Of a DNA stretch of 64,000 nucleotides, positions 25,707-34,417 are shown in pieces (the stretch's first letter is position 1; every line of letters starts with the position of its first letter). The stretch is from Pilimelia anulata (GTDB lineage Bacteria > Actinomycetota > Actinomycetes > Mycobacteriales > Micromonosporaceae), in NCBI RefSeq assembly GCF_014647895.1, contig NZ_BMQB01000002.1, forward strand, positions 310,001 through 374,000. Reading direction: 5' to 3'. The notes below the pieces were generated by a model. That model was given only the letters and a program-made list of their open reading frames with translations, had not been told where the DNA came from and made no database searches. A program made the position numbers and the translations under genes.

Positions 25707-26576
25707 TCAGAACGTGTGCTCGGGCCCCGGGAACTCCCCGGCCGCGACCTCGTCGGCGTACGTCCGCACCGCCGCGGTCAGCACCCCGGCCAGGTCGGCG
25801 TACCGCTTCAGGAACCGCGGCGCCGGCCCGCCGCGCAGCCCGGCCAGGTCCTGCCAGACGAGCACCTGCGCGTCCGTGCCGGCGCCCGCGCCGATCCCGA
25901 TCGTCGGGATCGCCAGCTCCTTGGTCACCCGGGCCGCCACGTCGCCCGGCACCATCTCCAGCACCACCGCGAACGCGCCCGCGTCCGCCACCGCGCGGGC
26001 GTCGGCCAGCACGGCGTCGGCGGCGTCGCCGCGCCCCTGCACCCGGTACCCGCCGATGCGGTGCTCGCTCTGCGGCGTGAAGCCGACGTGCCCCATCACC
26101 GGCACGCCGGCCGTGGTCAGCGCGGCGATCTGCTCGGCCACCCGCACGCCGCCCTCCAGCTTGACGGCCTGGCAGCCGCCCTCCTTGAGGAACCGGACGC
26201 CGGTGCGCAGCGCCTGCGTCGGCCCCTCCTCGTACGAGCCGAACGGCAGGTCCCCGACGATCAGCGGGTGGGTGGTGGCGCGGACGACCGCCCGCACGAG
26301 CGGCAGCAGTTCCTCCGCGGTGACGGGGATCGTGGTCTCGTAGCCGAACACGTTGTTCGCGGCGGAGTCGCCGACGAGCAGGACGGGGATGCCGGCGGCG
26401 TCGAACAGCCCGGCGGTGTACTGGTCGTACGAGGTGAGCATCGCCCACCGCTGCCCGCGCTCCTTGGCGCGCTGCAGGTCGGTGACGCGGATCCGGCGGG
26501 TGAGCGGGCCGCCGTACAGGGCGACCACCTCGTCCGGGCCGCCCTCGGTGGGTGTCGGCGCACTGAATTCGGACAT
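25707..26576 (-). CDS. panB: 3-methyl-2-oxobutanoate hydroxymethyltransferase (ketopantoate hydroxymethyltransferase)
   Basis: The 289-residue enzyme transfers a hydroxymethyl group from 5,10-methylene-tetrahydrofolate to 2-oxoisovalerate, the first committed step to pantothenate and coenzyme A. Family signatures are all present: MLTSYDQYTAGLFDAAGIPV, VGDSAANNVFGYETTIPVT with the metal-binding Asp, KEGGCQAVKLEGG with its catalytic-site residues, GHVGFTPQSEH, and IPTIGIGAGAGTDAQVLV. ATG 26576 follows GAGAGGAG. It matches panB (Rv2225) in the syntenic mycobacterial region and is monocistronic here. Confidence 0.97.
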   Translation of the reverse strand: MSEFSAPTPTEGGPDEVVALYGGPLTRRIRVTDLQRAKERGQRWAMLTSYDQYTAGLFDAAGIPVLLVGDSAANNVFGYETTIPVTAEELLPLVRAVVRATTHPLIVGDLPFGSYEEGPTQALRTGVRFLKEGGCQAVKLEGGVRVAEQIAALTTAGVPVMGHVGFTPQSEHRIGGYRVQGRGDAADAVLADARAVADAGAFAVVLEMVPGDVAARVTKELAIPTIGIGAGAGTDAQVLVWQDLAGLRGGPAPRFLKRYADLAGVLTAAVRTYADEVAAGEFPGPEHTF

Positions 26577-26935
26577 GAGGAACTCCTCTCGCCTCGGGGC
26601 CGCCGTCGCGGTACCCGGGTCCCCCCGAGCGTCCCACGCCCCCGGACGGGCGGCCGCTGAGACGTTGGTCACCGCCGGTGGGTCCGGTCACCGGTACGGG
26701 TGCCCCGCCCGGCACGGGTCCATGCCGCCCGACCCGTCCCGACCCACGCCCACACCCGCTGCTCCGGAGCGCCCGACCGCCCGACCCGGCCCGCGTGCCG
26801 CGCGGCCGGGTGGCCGGGCGGCGCTCGCCCAGCCGGCGCGCCGCGCCGGTGGTCGCCCGGCGCGCGCCGCGGGAACCGCCGCCCGGGGGATTGCCGACGG
26901 GCACCCCGTCCGCTGGGGTCGGGGTGGGGGTGCCC

Positions 26936-27610
26936 GTGCGCCAGCTCGACCTCATCGAAGCGCTCCAGATGTGGATCTCCGGACAGAGCATCGCCGACCA
27001 CCGGCTCGGCTGGTGGACCGTGCGCACGTGGGGTCGCGTCGGCAAGGTGCTCCAGTTCCTCGGCGCCCTCACCGTCGTCGCCGAGCTGGCCGGACCGGAA
27101 CGGGTCCGGCGGCTGGGCGCGCGGGTGCGGGACAGCGTCCCGCTCGCGGGCCTCGTCGCGCTCGCCGCGGCGGTACCGCTGTGGGTGGCCGCGATCGCCC
27201 GCTACCCGCGCTACGCCGAGGGCATCGACCGGCTCACGGACACCGTGTTCGCGCGCGTGTACCCCGGCGTGGTGTGCCCGCTGCTGATGCTCGTCGTCGT
27301 GTTCCTCATGGTCTTCGGGGAATCGATCGGGTCGACCCGGGTCGGGCACTGGATCGCGAGCGGCCTGGCGCTGATCCTCCTGCTGTGGGCGGTGCCGTTC
27401 CTGCTGGTATCGCTGCTCGGGGCCGCCGGGATGCTGGTCGTGGTGCCGGTGTTCGGGATCGCGCTGTGCACCACCGCGGTGCGCTACGGGCTGCAGGGGC
27501 TGGTCATCGTGCCGACGGCGTGGCTGCTCGAACGCGAGGGGAAGCGCGTCCAGTGGGCGGGCGTGCTGCTGCTGGTACTCGGCTTCCTGCTCGACATGCT
27601 CGCCTCATGA
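26936..27610 (+). CDS. Membrane protein of unknown function
   Basis: About 224 residues. A soluble N-terminal part (LDLIEALQMWISGQSIADHR) is followed by four or five hydrophobic segments, among them VPLAGLVALAAAVPLWVAAI, VVCPLLMLVVVFLMVFG, ASGLALILLLWAVPFLLVSL, AAGMLVVVPVFGIAL and a C-terminal VLLLVLGFLLDMLAS. No family is recognised. GTG 26936 is chosen after a GGGTGGGGG purine run; GTG 26930 is an equal alternative, and the in-frame region farther upstream is Arg/Pro-rich shadow. It is monocistronic and divergent from panB. Confidence 0.7.
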   Translation: MRQLDLIEALQMWISGQSIADHRLGWWTVRTWGRVGKVLQFLGALTVVAELAGPERVRRLGARVRDSVPLAGLVALAAAVPLWVAAIARYPRYAEGIDRLTDTVFARVYPGVVCPLLMLVVVFLMVFGESIGSTRVGHWIASGLALILLLWAVPFLLVSLLGAAGMLVVVPVFGIALCTTAVRYGLQGLVIVPTAWLLEREGKRVQWAGVLLLVLGFLLDMLAS

Positions 27611-27720
27611 CCGGAGCGCTCCCGTCCCGTGACGGGTGGCGGGGCGACGCCGGAGCCCTGCCGCTCGCCGGCGGCCCGCCCCGGCCGGCGTACGCGGGCG
27701 GCCGGGCCGTGCTACGGACC

Positions 27721-27969
27721 TCAGGGGCGGGCCACGCCGGTGGCCGCCCGGCGGGCGGCGACGGCGACGGCGTCGGCCCGCACCTCGACGAAGCCGGTCC
27801 GGTCGAGGCCGCCGACCCGCTCGCGGACCCGCAGCCGCACCCACCGGCCGTCGGCGCGCGGGACCGCGCCGCCCACCGCGTCGACCGTCACGGTGATCGC
27901 GGGGGCGGGGTCGAGGCGGGCGTACTCGGTGCCGTGCAGGCGGAGGACGTCGCCGCGGCGCGGGGTCAC
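27721..27969 (-). CDS. Small conserved-looking hypothetical protein
   Basis: An 82-residue frame (GTG start; TPRRGDVLRLHGTEYARLDP...) with a beta-rich pattern: alternating strands VTVDAV, RWVRLRVRERV and GFVEVRADAV. It looks like the small companion proteins that sit beside DUF5753-type regulators in actinobacteria. It is head-to-head with the decayed companion locus at 28051-28331, so it may be part of the same degraded module. The ribosome site is poor. Confidence 0.5.
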   Translation of the reverse strand: MTPRRGDVLRLHGTEYARLDPAPAITVTVDAVGGAVPRADGRWVRLRVRERVGGLDRTGFVEVRADAVAVAARRAATGVARP

Positions 27970-28050
27970 CGGCCGGCCCGGCCGGGCATCGCGGCCAGGG
28001 TGGACGAGCCGCACTGGTCGGCGTGGACCCGGACTCTCACCCCGGCGGGT

Positions 28051-28331
28051 CGCCGACGATCTACCGGACCGATCGCAACAGCTGGCTCGTCCAGGGATGG
28101 GTGGTGGACGACCCGGACGCCCTGGCGTGATACGAACATCCCACCGGGCGAGACCTGTGTCGAGATCACGACGCGCTGGTCGCGATCGAGACGCCGTCGG
28201 CCTCCATCGCCGTGAACCGGCCGAGCGAGATCGCGCTGTACGCGCGGATGTTCGCCGTGCTGGAGGGCGCCGCGCTGCGCGGCCCGGCCGCCGAGCGGCT
28301 GATCACGCGGGCGGCGGCCGCATGCCGGTGA
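28051..28331 (+). pseudogene. Remnants of a DUF5753-regulator module
   Basis: Two recognisable pieces lie in tandem. First, PTIYRTDRNSWLVQGWVVDD (28053-28112) and, one frame over, NIPPGETCVEI (28136-28168) together resemble the small conserved protein that accompanies HTH-DUF5753 regulators. Second, LVAIETPSASIAVNRPSEIA and LYARMFAVLEGAALRGPAAE (about 28176-28300) match the C-terminus of DUF5753, ending at TGA 28329. A stop codon and frame changes separate them and no HTH part is left. This is inference from remembered family patterns; an alignment would settle it. Confidence 0.55.
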
Positions 28332-28356
28332 CGCCCGTGCTTCGTGGCGGGATGGG

Positions 28357-29595
28357 TCAGGCGGCGGCCGGTAGGGTGAGGCGGCCGCGGAGGTCGAGCG
28401 CGTCGCGCCGACCCGCCGGCAGTACCGCGATCACCCGCCGCGCCGTCGCGTACAGCATGTCGTTGTGCAGCTCCGCCGGCAGCTCGTCCAGCGCCCGGTG
28501 CGCGTACGCCAGCCCGCCCGCCGGGTCCCCGTCCAGCACCAGGCACGCCGCCCGGTGCATCCGCATCTGCGCCTGCTCCCGGGCCAGCTCCGGCGGGTAC
28601 AGCGCGAACGCCCGGTCCTGCGCCCGGTACGCCGCCGCCGTCTCGCCCAGGTACGTGTACACCCAGCTCTCGGTGTGCCGGAGCCGGAACTCCGGCCAGC
28701 CGTGCATGGACACCTCGTCGGCGAGTACCGCCGCCGGGAGCCGCTCGGTCAGCTCGGCGAGCCGGCGCAGGGCCGCGATCGCGTCGGCGGCCCGGCCGGC
28801 GAGCGCGAACGCCTGCGCCTGGCCGGACAGCACGCCGGCCGCGCCGGTGCAGGCCCGGCCGGGGGCGATGGCGAGGGTCTCGTCGGCGAGGGTGAGCAGG
28901 TCGGCGATCGGGCGCCCCTCGTACAGCCCGTTGACGGTCTCCCAGTCGCGCACCCACATCCGGACCAGCGGGTCGGTGGACCGGTCGGCGGCGGCCCGCG
29001 CGGTCGTCCACCAGCGCCGGGCGGCCCGGGCCCGGCCGAGGCTGGCGACGCTCATCGCCATGATGACGGCGAGCTGCCCGGCCACCCCGCACAGGTCGCG
29101 GCCGGCGGGGGAGTCGCCGTGGCCGGCGACGAGCTGGCCGAGGACGAGCAGGTCCGAGCCGACCTCGTCGACCAGGGTGGCGGGGGCGGTCGTGTAGAAG
29201 GTGTGGGCGTAGTCCAGCGCGACCGCCTGCCAGTCGGCGACGGCCAGCGCGCCGGCGCCGCCGTCCAGGGCCACGCTCAGCATGGTGCGGGTGGCCTCCA
29301 GGGAGGCGGCCGGCGTACCGGTGAGCGCCGCGAGCCCGGACAGCAGCGTGCGTCGTCGCATGGCTTCCCCCATCTCGGTGTCCGGGCCGGGCCGGGCGAG
29401 GGCGGCGGTGAGCGCGCCGCCGCCGTTCAGGGTCCGGTCGCACGCCTCGGCGAGCGCGGGGCTGGCCGGGCGCAGGCCGCGCTCCACTTGGGACAGGTAG
29501 CTGAAGTCGTACCCGGCGCGCTCGCCGAGCCGGCGCAGGGTGAGCCCGCGGCGGCGGCGCAGCTCCCGCAGCGCGGCGCCGAAAGTGCCGTCCAC
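28357..29595 (-). CDS. XRE-family HTH regulator with TPR-like C-terminal region
   Basis: A 412-residue regulator. The N-terminus is an XRE helix-turn-helix (FGAALRELRRRRGLTLRRLG, then GYDFSYLSQVERGLRPAS), then a helical repeat region rich in Ala/Leu with TPR spacing (for instance AGVLSGQAQAFALAGRAADA and YLGETAAAYRAQDRAFALYP). An MRRRTLLSGLAAL stretch near residue 80 is typical of this actinobacterial group. The GTG at 29595 follows GAAGGACG by 7-8 bases. It is divergent from the small Cys-rich gene at 29755, which is probably a regulatory target or partner. The ligand is unknown. Confidence 0.85.
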   Translation of the reverse strand: MDGTFGAALRELRRRRGLTLRRLGERAGYDFSYLSQVERGLRPASPALAEACDRTLNGGGALTAALARPGPDTEMGEAMRRRTLLSGLAALTGTPAASLEATRTMLSVALDGGAGALAVADWQAVALDYAHTFYTTAPATLVDEVGSDLLVLGQLVAGHGDSPAGRDLCGVAGQLAVIMAMSVASLGRARAARRWWTTARAAADRSTDPLVRMWVRDWETVNGLYEGRPIADLLTLADETLAIAPGRACTGAAGVLSGQAQAFALAGRAADAIAALRRLAELTERLPAAVLADEVSMHGWPEFRLRHTESWVYTYLGETAAAYRAQDRAFALYPPELAREQAQMRMHRAACLVLDGDPAGGLAYAHRALDELPAELHNDMLYATARRVIAVLPAGRRDALDLRGRLTLPAAA

Positions 29596-29754
29596 ACTCC
29601 ACGTCCTTCGTCGGGTCGGTGGCCGTTCGGGTGGTTTTTGTGGGCCCACACCGCTCACCTGTGGCTTTGTCCGCACTGTACCGGCGACCATCGGGTCCCG
29701 GGCGCCGCGAACCCGAGCGCGACGCCCGCACTGCGGCCCGTTGCGGAGGTCGAC

Positions 29755-29988
29755 ATGTCGAAGGCGATGAGCGAGTCCGAGTTCCTGGAGTTCGCCGACG
29801 GGCAGATCGCGATCATCGACGGTTTCCTCGCCGAGCATGGTCCGGCCGGCGGTTTCTGCTGCTCCTGCGGGCAGCTCCAGCCCTGCCCGCAGCGCGGCAT
29901 GCTGGAGCTGCGCCGGCGCCACTACGAACGCTGGATCGCCTCGACCCGGGCCGCCCGGCGGGCGCTGTCCAGCGACGCCGATCGATAA
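29755..29988 (+). CDS. Small cysteine-rich protein divergent from the HTH regulator
   Basis: A 77-residue protein starting MSKAMSESEFLEFADGQIAI. A cluster GGFCCSCGQLQPCPQ (about residues 33-47) contains four cysteines in the pattern CC-x-C-x5-C, which could bind zinc or an iron-sulfur centre; the rest is helical and basic (ELRRRHYERWIASTRAARRA). GCGGAGG lies 5 bases before the ATG. The family is unrecognised. It shares a 159-bp divergent promoter region with the HTH-TPR regulator. Confidence 0.7.
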   Translation: MSKAMSESEFLEFADGQIAIIDGFLAEHGPAGGFCCSCGQLQPCPQRGMLELRRRHYERWIASTRAARRALSSDADR

Positions 29989-30032
29989 ACCGACAGTAAT
30001 CGACAGAAGCGACTATTCGTCCGGAGTGGACG

Positions 30033-31796
30033 TCAGCGCTCCCGGAACCGGTTGGTCAGCGGGAGGCGGCGGTCCCGGCCGAACGCCTTCATCGAGATCT
30101 TGGTTCCGGGGGCGGCCTGGCGGCGCTTGTACTCGGCGCCGTCGACCAGGCGCAGCACCCGGTCCACCAGCGCGGGGTCGTGGCCGGCGGCGACCAGCTC
30201 GGCCCGGCCGGCGTCGCCGTCGACGTACCCGGCGAGGATCGCGTCGAGCACCGGGTAGTCGGGCAGCGAGTCGGAGTCGCGCTGGTCCGGGCGCAGCTCG
30301 GCGCTGGGCGGCTTGGTGATGGCGTGCTCCGGGATCGGCGGCACCTGCCCGCGGGCGGCGGCGTCGGCGTTGCGCCAGCGGGCCAGCTCCCAGACCAGCG
30401 TCTTCGGGACGTCCTTGAGCGGGTTGAACCCGCCGACCGAGTCGCCGTACAGGGTCGAGTAGCCGACGGCCAGCTCGCTCTTGTTCCCGGTGGTGAGCAC
30501 CAGGTGGCCCTCCTGGTTCGACAGGCCCATGAGGATCACCCCGCGCACCCGCGCCTGGAGGTTCTCCACGGCCAGGCCGGACAGGCCCAGGTGGGTCAGG
30601 AACTGGTCCACCATCTCCTGGATCGGCACCACCCGGTACCGGCAGCCGGTCCGCCGGGCGAGGTCGGCGGCGTCGTCGAGGGAGTGGGCCGAGGAGTACC
30701 GGCTGGGCATCGCCACGCCGTGCACCCGCTCGGGCCCGACCGCGTCCACGGCGAGCGCGGCGACGACGGAGGAGTCGATCCCCCCGGACAGGCCGAGGGT
30801 GACCGAGCCGAACCCGTTCTTGCCGACGTAGTCGCGCAGCCCCAGCACCAGCGCGCCCCACACCTGCGCGACGTCGTCCAGCGGCGGCGCGATCCCGCCG
30901 GCCGCGGTGCCGGCGCCGACCGCGCGGACCGGGTCGCCGAGGGCCACCCGGTGCACCACCATCGGCGCGCCGGGCGGGGCGACCAGCGGCACCTGCTCGG
31001 GCCGGTCGGTCGCCGCGGGCAGGTCCAGGTCGTGCACGAGCAGGTGGTCGGCGAACTGCGGCGCCCGGGCGAGCAGGGTGCCGTCGGCGGCGACGACCAT
31101 CGAGTCGCCGTCGAAGACCAGCTCGTCCTGGCCGCCGACGGCGTTGACGTACGCGATCGGGGCGGCGGCCTCGGCGGCGCGGCGGGCGACCAGCGGCAGC
31201 CGGAGGTCGTCCTTGTCCCGCTCGTACGGGGAGGCGTTGATGCTGACCACCAGCCCGGCGCCGGCCGACCGGGCCACGGCGAACGGGCCGCCGGCCTGCC
31301 ACAGGTCCTCGCAGACGGTGAGCGCGACGTCCACGGCCGCGCCGCCGGCCGGCACCCGGACGACGGTGAGCACGTCGCCGGGGGTGAAGTACCGCCCCTC
31401 GTCGAACACGCCGTAGTTGGGCAGGTGGTGCTTGTGGTACCGGGCGGCGACCCGGCCGCCGTGCAGCACGGCGGCGGTGTTGCGCCGGCGGGCGGGGGCG
31501 CCGGGGCCGGCCCGGTCGACGTCCGGGAAGCCGACGACGACCGGCAGGTCGCCCAGCTCGTCGTTGGCCAGGGTCTTGGCCAGCTCGGTCAGCGCCGCCC
31601 CGGCCGCGGCCAGGAACGAGCGGCGGAACACCAGGTCCTCCGGCGGGTACCCGGTCAGGCCCAGCTCGGGGGTCAGCACCAGGTTGGCGCCCGCGTCGGC
31701 GCCGGCCCGGGCCGCGCGGTGCAGCAGCGCGGCGTTGCCGTCGATGTCCCCGACCACGGGGTTGACCTGGGCTAGCGCGACCCGCAACGTGACCAT
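30033..31796 (-). CDS. nadE: Glutamine-dependent NAD+ synthetase
   Basis: The 587-residue enzyme amidates deamido-NAD+ to NAD+ with ammonia tunnelled from its own glutaminase domain. The N-terminal nitrilase-type domain (about 1-260) shows the Glu-Lys-Cys triad in PELGLTGYPPEDL, YHKHHLPNYGVFDE and TVCEDLW. The C-terminal synthetase domain has the ATP-pyrophosphatase loop LGLSGGIDSSVVAALAVDA, LTTGNKSELAVGYSTLYGD and KISMKAFGRDRRLP at the end. This fused form is usual in actinobacteria. ATG 31796 is used. It is divergent from glnA2 across 156 bp. Confidence 0.96.
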   Translation of the reverse strand: MVTLRVALAQVNPVVGDIDGNAALLHRAARAGADAGANLVLTPELGLTGYPPEDLVFRRSFLAAAGAALTELAKTLANDELGDLPVVVGFPDVDRAGPGAPARRRNTAAVLHGGRVAARYHKHHLPNYGVFDEGRYFTPGDVLTVVRVPAGGAAVDVALTVCEDLWQAGGPFAVARSAGAGLVVSINASPYERDKDDLRLPLVARRAAEAAAPIAYVNAVGGQDELVFDGDSMVVAADGTLLARAPQFADHLLVHDLDLPAATDRPEQVPLVAPPGAPMVVHRVALGDPVRAVGAGTAAGGIAPPLDDVAQVWGALVLGLRDYVGKNGFGSVTLGLSGGIDSSVVAALAVDAVGPERVHGVAMPSRYSSAHSLDDAADLARRTGCRYRVVPIQEMVDQFLTHLGLSGLAVENLQARVRGVILMGLSNQEGHLVLTTGNKSELAVGYSTLYGDSVGGFNPLKDVPKTLVWELARWRNADAAARGQVPPIPEHAITKPPSAELRPDQRDSDSLPDYPVLDAILAGYVDGDAGRAELVAAGHDPALVDRVLRLVDGAEYKRRQAAPGTKISMKAFGRDRRLPLTNRFRER

Positions 31797-31952
31797 GGCC
31801 CCATTCTGCTCGGTCCCCGCGCGCGCCCGCCGCCCGGCCCGCGGCCGCGCGGCGCCGGACCCCGGCGGGCGGACGGGCGTTGATCCCCCGTGCCCGGCGG
31901 GCGGTTGGAGTAGCGTGGCGGGGACGGGTGACGCGGGATATGGAGGCGGTCG

Positions 31953-33308
31953 GTGGATCGTCAGCAGGAGTTCGTGCTCCGCACGCTGGAGGAGCGCGAC
32001 ATCCGGTTCGTGCGGCTCTGGTTCACCGACATCCTGGGCACGCTCAAGAGCGTGTCGGTGGCGCCGGCCGAGCTGGAGGCGGCGTTCGAGGAGGGCATCG
32101 GGTTCGACGGCTCGGCCATCGAGGGCTTCGCCCGGGTGTACGAGTCGGACATGATCGCGATGCCGGACCCGACGACCTTCCAGGTGTTCCCGTTCGAGGG
32201 CGGCACCAGCGGGGAGAGCGCGCGGATGTTCTGCGACATCCTGCTGCCCGACCGCTCGCCGTCCTGGGCCGACCCGCGGCACGTGCTGCGCCGGGCGCTG
32301 TCGCGGGCCGCCGACTCCGGCTTCACCTTCTACACCCACCCGGAGATCGAGTTCTACCTGTTCGAGGACGCGCCGGCCGACGGGCGGATGCCGGTGCCGG
32401 TGGACGACGGCGGGTACTTCGACCACACCACCCACTCGGTCGCCCGCGACTTCCGCCGGCAGGCGGTGCTGGCGCTGGAGCGGATCGGCATCTCGGTGGA
32501 GTTCAGCCACCACGAGGTCGCGCCCGGCCAGCAGGAGATCGACCTGCGGTACGCCGACGCGCTGACCACGGCCGACAACATCATGACGTTCCGGCACGTG
32601 GTCAAGGAGGTGGCGCTCTCGCACGGGGTGCGGGCGTCGTTCATGCCGAAGCCGTTCACCGACCAGCCGGGCAGCGGGATGCACACCCACCTGTCGCTGT
32701 TCGAGGGGGAGCGCAACGCGTTCCACGACCCGGCCGACGAGATGAAGCTGTCCAAGGTCGCCCGGTCGTTCATCGCCGGCCTGCTCACCCACGCCCGCGA
32801 GTACACGGCGGTCACCGACCAGTGGGTGAACTCGTACAAGCGGCTGTTCCCGGCGCCGCTGTCCGACGAGCGGATCACCGAGGCCCCGGCGTACGTGTGC
32901 TGGGGGCACCTGAACCGGTCGGCCCTGGTCCGGGTCCCGGCGTACGGCAAGCCGAACTCCGCCCGGGTCGAGATCCGGTCGCCGGACTCGGCCTGCAACC
33001 CGTACCTGGCGTTCGCGGTGCTGCTGGGCGCGGGCCTGCGCGGCATCGAGGCGGGGTACGAGCTGCCGCCGGGGGCCGAGGACGACGTGTGGTCGCTGTC
33101 CAGCGCGGAGCGCCGGGCGATGGGGTACGACCCGCTGCCGCAGAACCTGTCCGAGGCGATCGACGCGATGGCCGGCTCGGAGTTGGTGGCGGAGGTGCTG
33201 GGCGAGCACGTCTTCGATTTCTTCCTGCGCAACAAGCGCGCGGAGTGGGAGGCGTACCGCCGGCAGGTCACGCCGTACGAGCGGCAGCGCTACCTCGGCG
33301 CGCTCTGA
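31953..33308 (+). CDS. glnA2: Type I glutamine synthetase homologue, GlnA2 subclass
   Basis: A 451-residue glutamine-synthetase-family protein. Landmarks are GFDGSAIEGFARVYESDMIA (about 50-69), EIEFYLFED, HHEVAPGQQEIDLRYADAL, and the FMPKPFTDQPGSGMHTHLSL ATP/metal region. The N-terminus (DRQQEFVLRTLEERDIRFVR) is typical of mycobacterial GlnA2 (Rv2222c). The loop that carries the adenylylated tyrosine in GlnA1 reads LPQNLSEAI here, with serine in its place, so GlnE is unlikely to control it. GlnA2-type enzymes may form gamma-glutamyl amides rather than serve bulk nitrogen assimilation. GTG 31953 follows GGAGG by 9 bases. Confidence 0.93.
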   Translation: MDRQQEFVLRTLEERDIRFVRLWFTDILGTLKSVSVAPAELEAAFEEGIGFDGSAIEGFARVYESDMIAMPDPTTFQVFPFEGGTSGESARMFCDILLPDRSPSWADPRHVLRRALSRAADSGFTFYTHPEIEFYLFEDAPADGRMPVPVDDGGYFDHTTHSVARDFRRQAVLALERIGISVEFSHHEVAPGQQEIDLRYADALTTADNIMTFRHVVKEVALSHGVRASFMPKPFTDQPGSGMHTHLSLFEGERNAFHDPADEMKLSKVARSFIAGLLTHAREYTAVTDQWVNSYKRLFPAPLSDERITEAPAYVCWGHLNRSALVRVPAYGKPNSARVEIRSPDSACNPYLAFAVLLGAGLRGIEAGYELPPGAEDDVWSLSSAERRAMGYDPLPQNLSEAIDAMAGSELVAEVLGEHVFDFFLRNKRAEWEAYRRQVTPYERQRYLGAL

Positions 33309-33632
33309 CGCGATTTTCCCACCGTACGGCGGCCGGTGAATGCATATCGGCTCACGCGATTTCGGCATTCAGGTGAATCGATTCCGTCCGTTGCGCGGCG
33401 GTGGCTCGGCCGTTCGGACGAGGGGATCGCGGCCAAGCGTGAGCCCCGCTCGCGTTGCGGTGACCGGTCGTTCGCGATTCTCGGAAAATGTCCATTGTGA
33501 CGACACTCGTTACAACATTCACAGTCCCCAATACAAGACCGAGATGGCCACTTGGTTTTGTGGAGTGTCGATTCCTAATATTCAGGCGGGGTGGGATCCC
33601 GTTACACCAGTCATCTCTATGGGGAGTGAAAG
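33309..33632. other. AT-richer promoter region before the lectin gene
   Basis: This 324-bp gap has no gene. The 3' half (33485-33600) is distinctly less GC-rich than the genome and contains runs such as ACAACATTCAC and CCTAATATTCAG that could form the lectin promoter. The ribosome site GGGGAG sits just before ATG 33633. Confidence 0.45.
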
Positions 33633-34334
33633 ATGAGAATGCTACGCCGCGCGGCATGTCTGGTCACGGCCGGCATCGCTGCGATCGCGTTCTTCCCGGG
33701 CGCCGCGCAGGCCCGTCCGTACGACGACCGCCCGACGACGCCGGCGGGCGACACGTTCGTCGGCGAGGGCCGCGGGCGGCTCTCCGACGCCGAGGCACGC
33801 GCCGAGCGCGACGCCTACCGGCAGGCCCGTCGCGCCGGCTACAGCCGGCACGACTGCGAGGAGCAGCGCACCCAGAAGACGCCCGTCGGGGACAACAACT
33901 GGTTCGTCCGCTTCACCATCGAGTGCAGCGAGGACGACGACGACCGCCCGAACCCGGGCAACGGCGGCGAGCTGGCCGCCCGGCTGGTCAACGCCGAGTC
34001 GGGCCTGTGCTTCGACGCGAGCAACAGCCGCCCGCGCATCGAGGAGTGCGACGGCACCCGGGAGCAGGCCGTGGAGTACGACCGCGACCTGAACCTGACC
34101 GTGCTGGGCCGCTGCCTCGGCGTGAGCGGCAACCGGGTCGTGCTGAGCCGCTGCGACGACGGCAACGACCAGCGCTGGAACTCGCTGACCAGCAACAACC
34201 GGACCGTACTGCTGGAGAACCGGTCCAGCGGCAACTGCCTGGCCGTGCTGGACGCCGATCTGGACGAGGGTGCCGCCGTCGGTACCCGTAGCTGCGACAA
34301 CAGCGACACCCAGGAGTGGCAGGTCCGTCGCTGA
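33633..34334 (+). CDS. Secreted ricin-type beta-trefoil lectin-domain protein
   Basis: The 233-residue product has a signal peptide (MRMLRRAACLVTAGIAAIAF, cleavage near AQARP at about 28). A charged, disulfide-bearing N-terminal section (HDCEEQRT...FTIECSED) and an acidic DDDDRPNPGNGG linker lead to a C-terminal beta-trefoil (about 110-233): LVNAESGLCFDASNS, LGRCLGVSGNRVVLSRCDDG, NDQRWNSL and a last QEWQVRR, matching the QxW repeats of ricin B domains. It should bind carbohydrate outside the cell. It is monocistronic and ends 39 bp before a strong hairpin. Confidence 0.85.
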   Translation: MRMLRRAACLVTAGIAAIAFFPGAAQARPYDDRPTTPAGDTFVGEGRGRLSDAEARAERDAYRQARRAGYSRHDCEEQRTQKTPVGDNNWFVRFTIECSEDDDDRPNPGNGGELAARLVNAESGLCFDASNSRPRIEECDGTREQAVEYDRDLNLTVLGRCLGVSGNRVVLSRCDDGNDQRWNSLTSNNRTVLLENRSSGNCLAVLDADLDEGAAVGTRSCDNSDTQEWQVRR

Positions 34335-34373
34335 CCCCGGTCAGCGAGGGTTTCCCTCCGTAACACCGTGAAA

Positions 34374-34411
34374 CAACGGGCCACCCGCGCGGGGAAGCGG
34401 GTGGCCCGTTG
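34374..34411. terminator. Bidirectional terminator hairpin
   Basis: A perfect 15-bp inverted repeat (CAACGGGCCACCCGC and its complement) with an 8-base loop lies between the convergent lectin and methyltransferase genes, 6 bp from the end of the latter. It lacks a long T-tract. Confidence 0.8.
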
Positions 34412-34417
34412 TCGTGT

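Noticed and set aside
34360..34375. Second GlnR-like box (GTAAC-ACCGT-GAAAC)
   Set aside because: The spacer is 5 rather than 6 bases and it lies between two gene ends, partly in the terminator, so it is likely chance.
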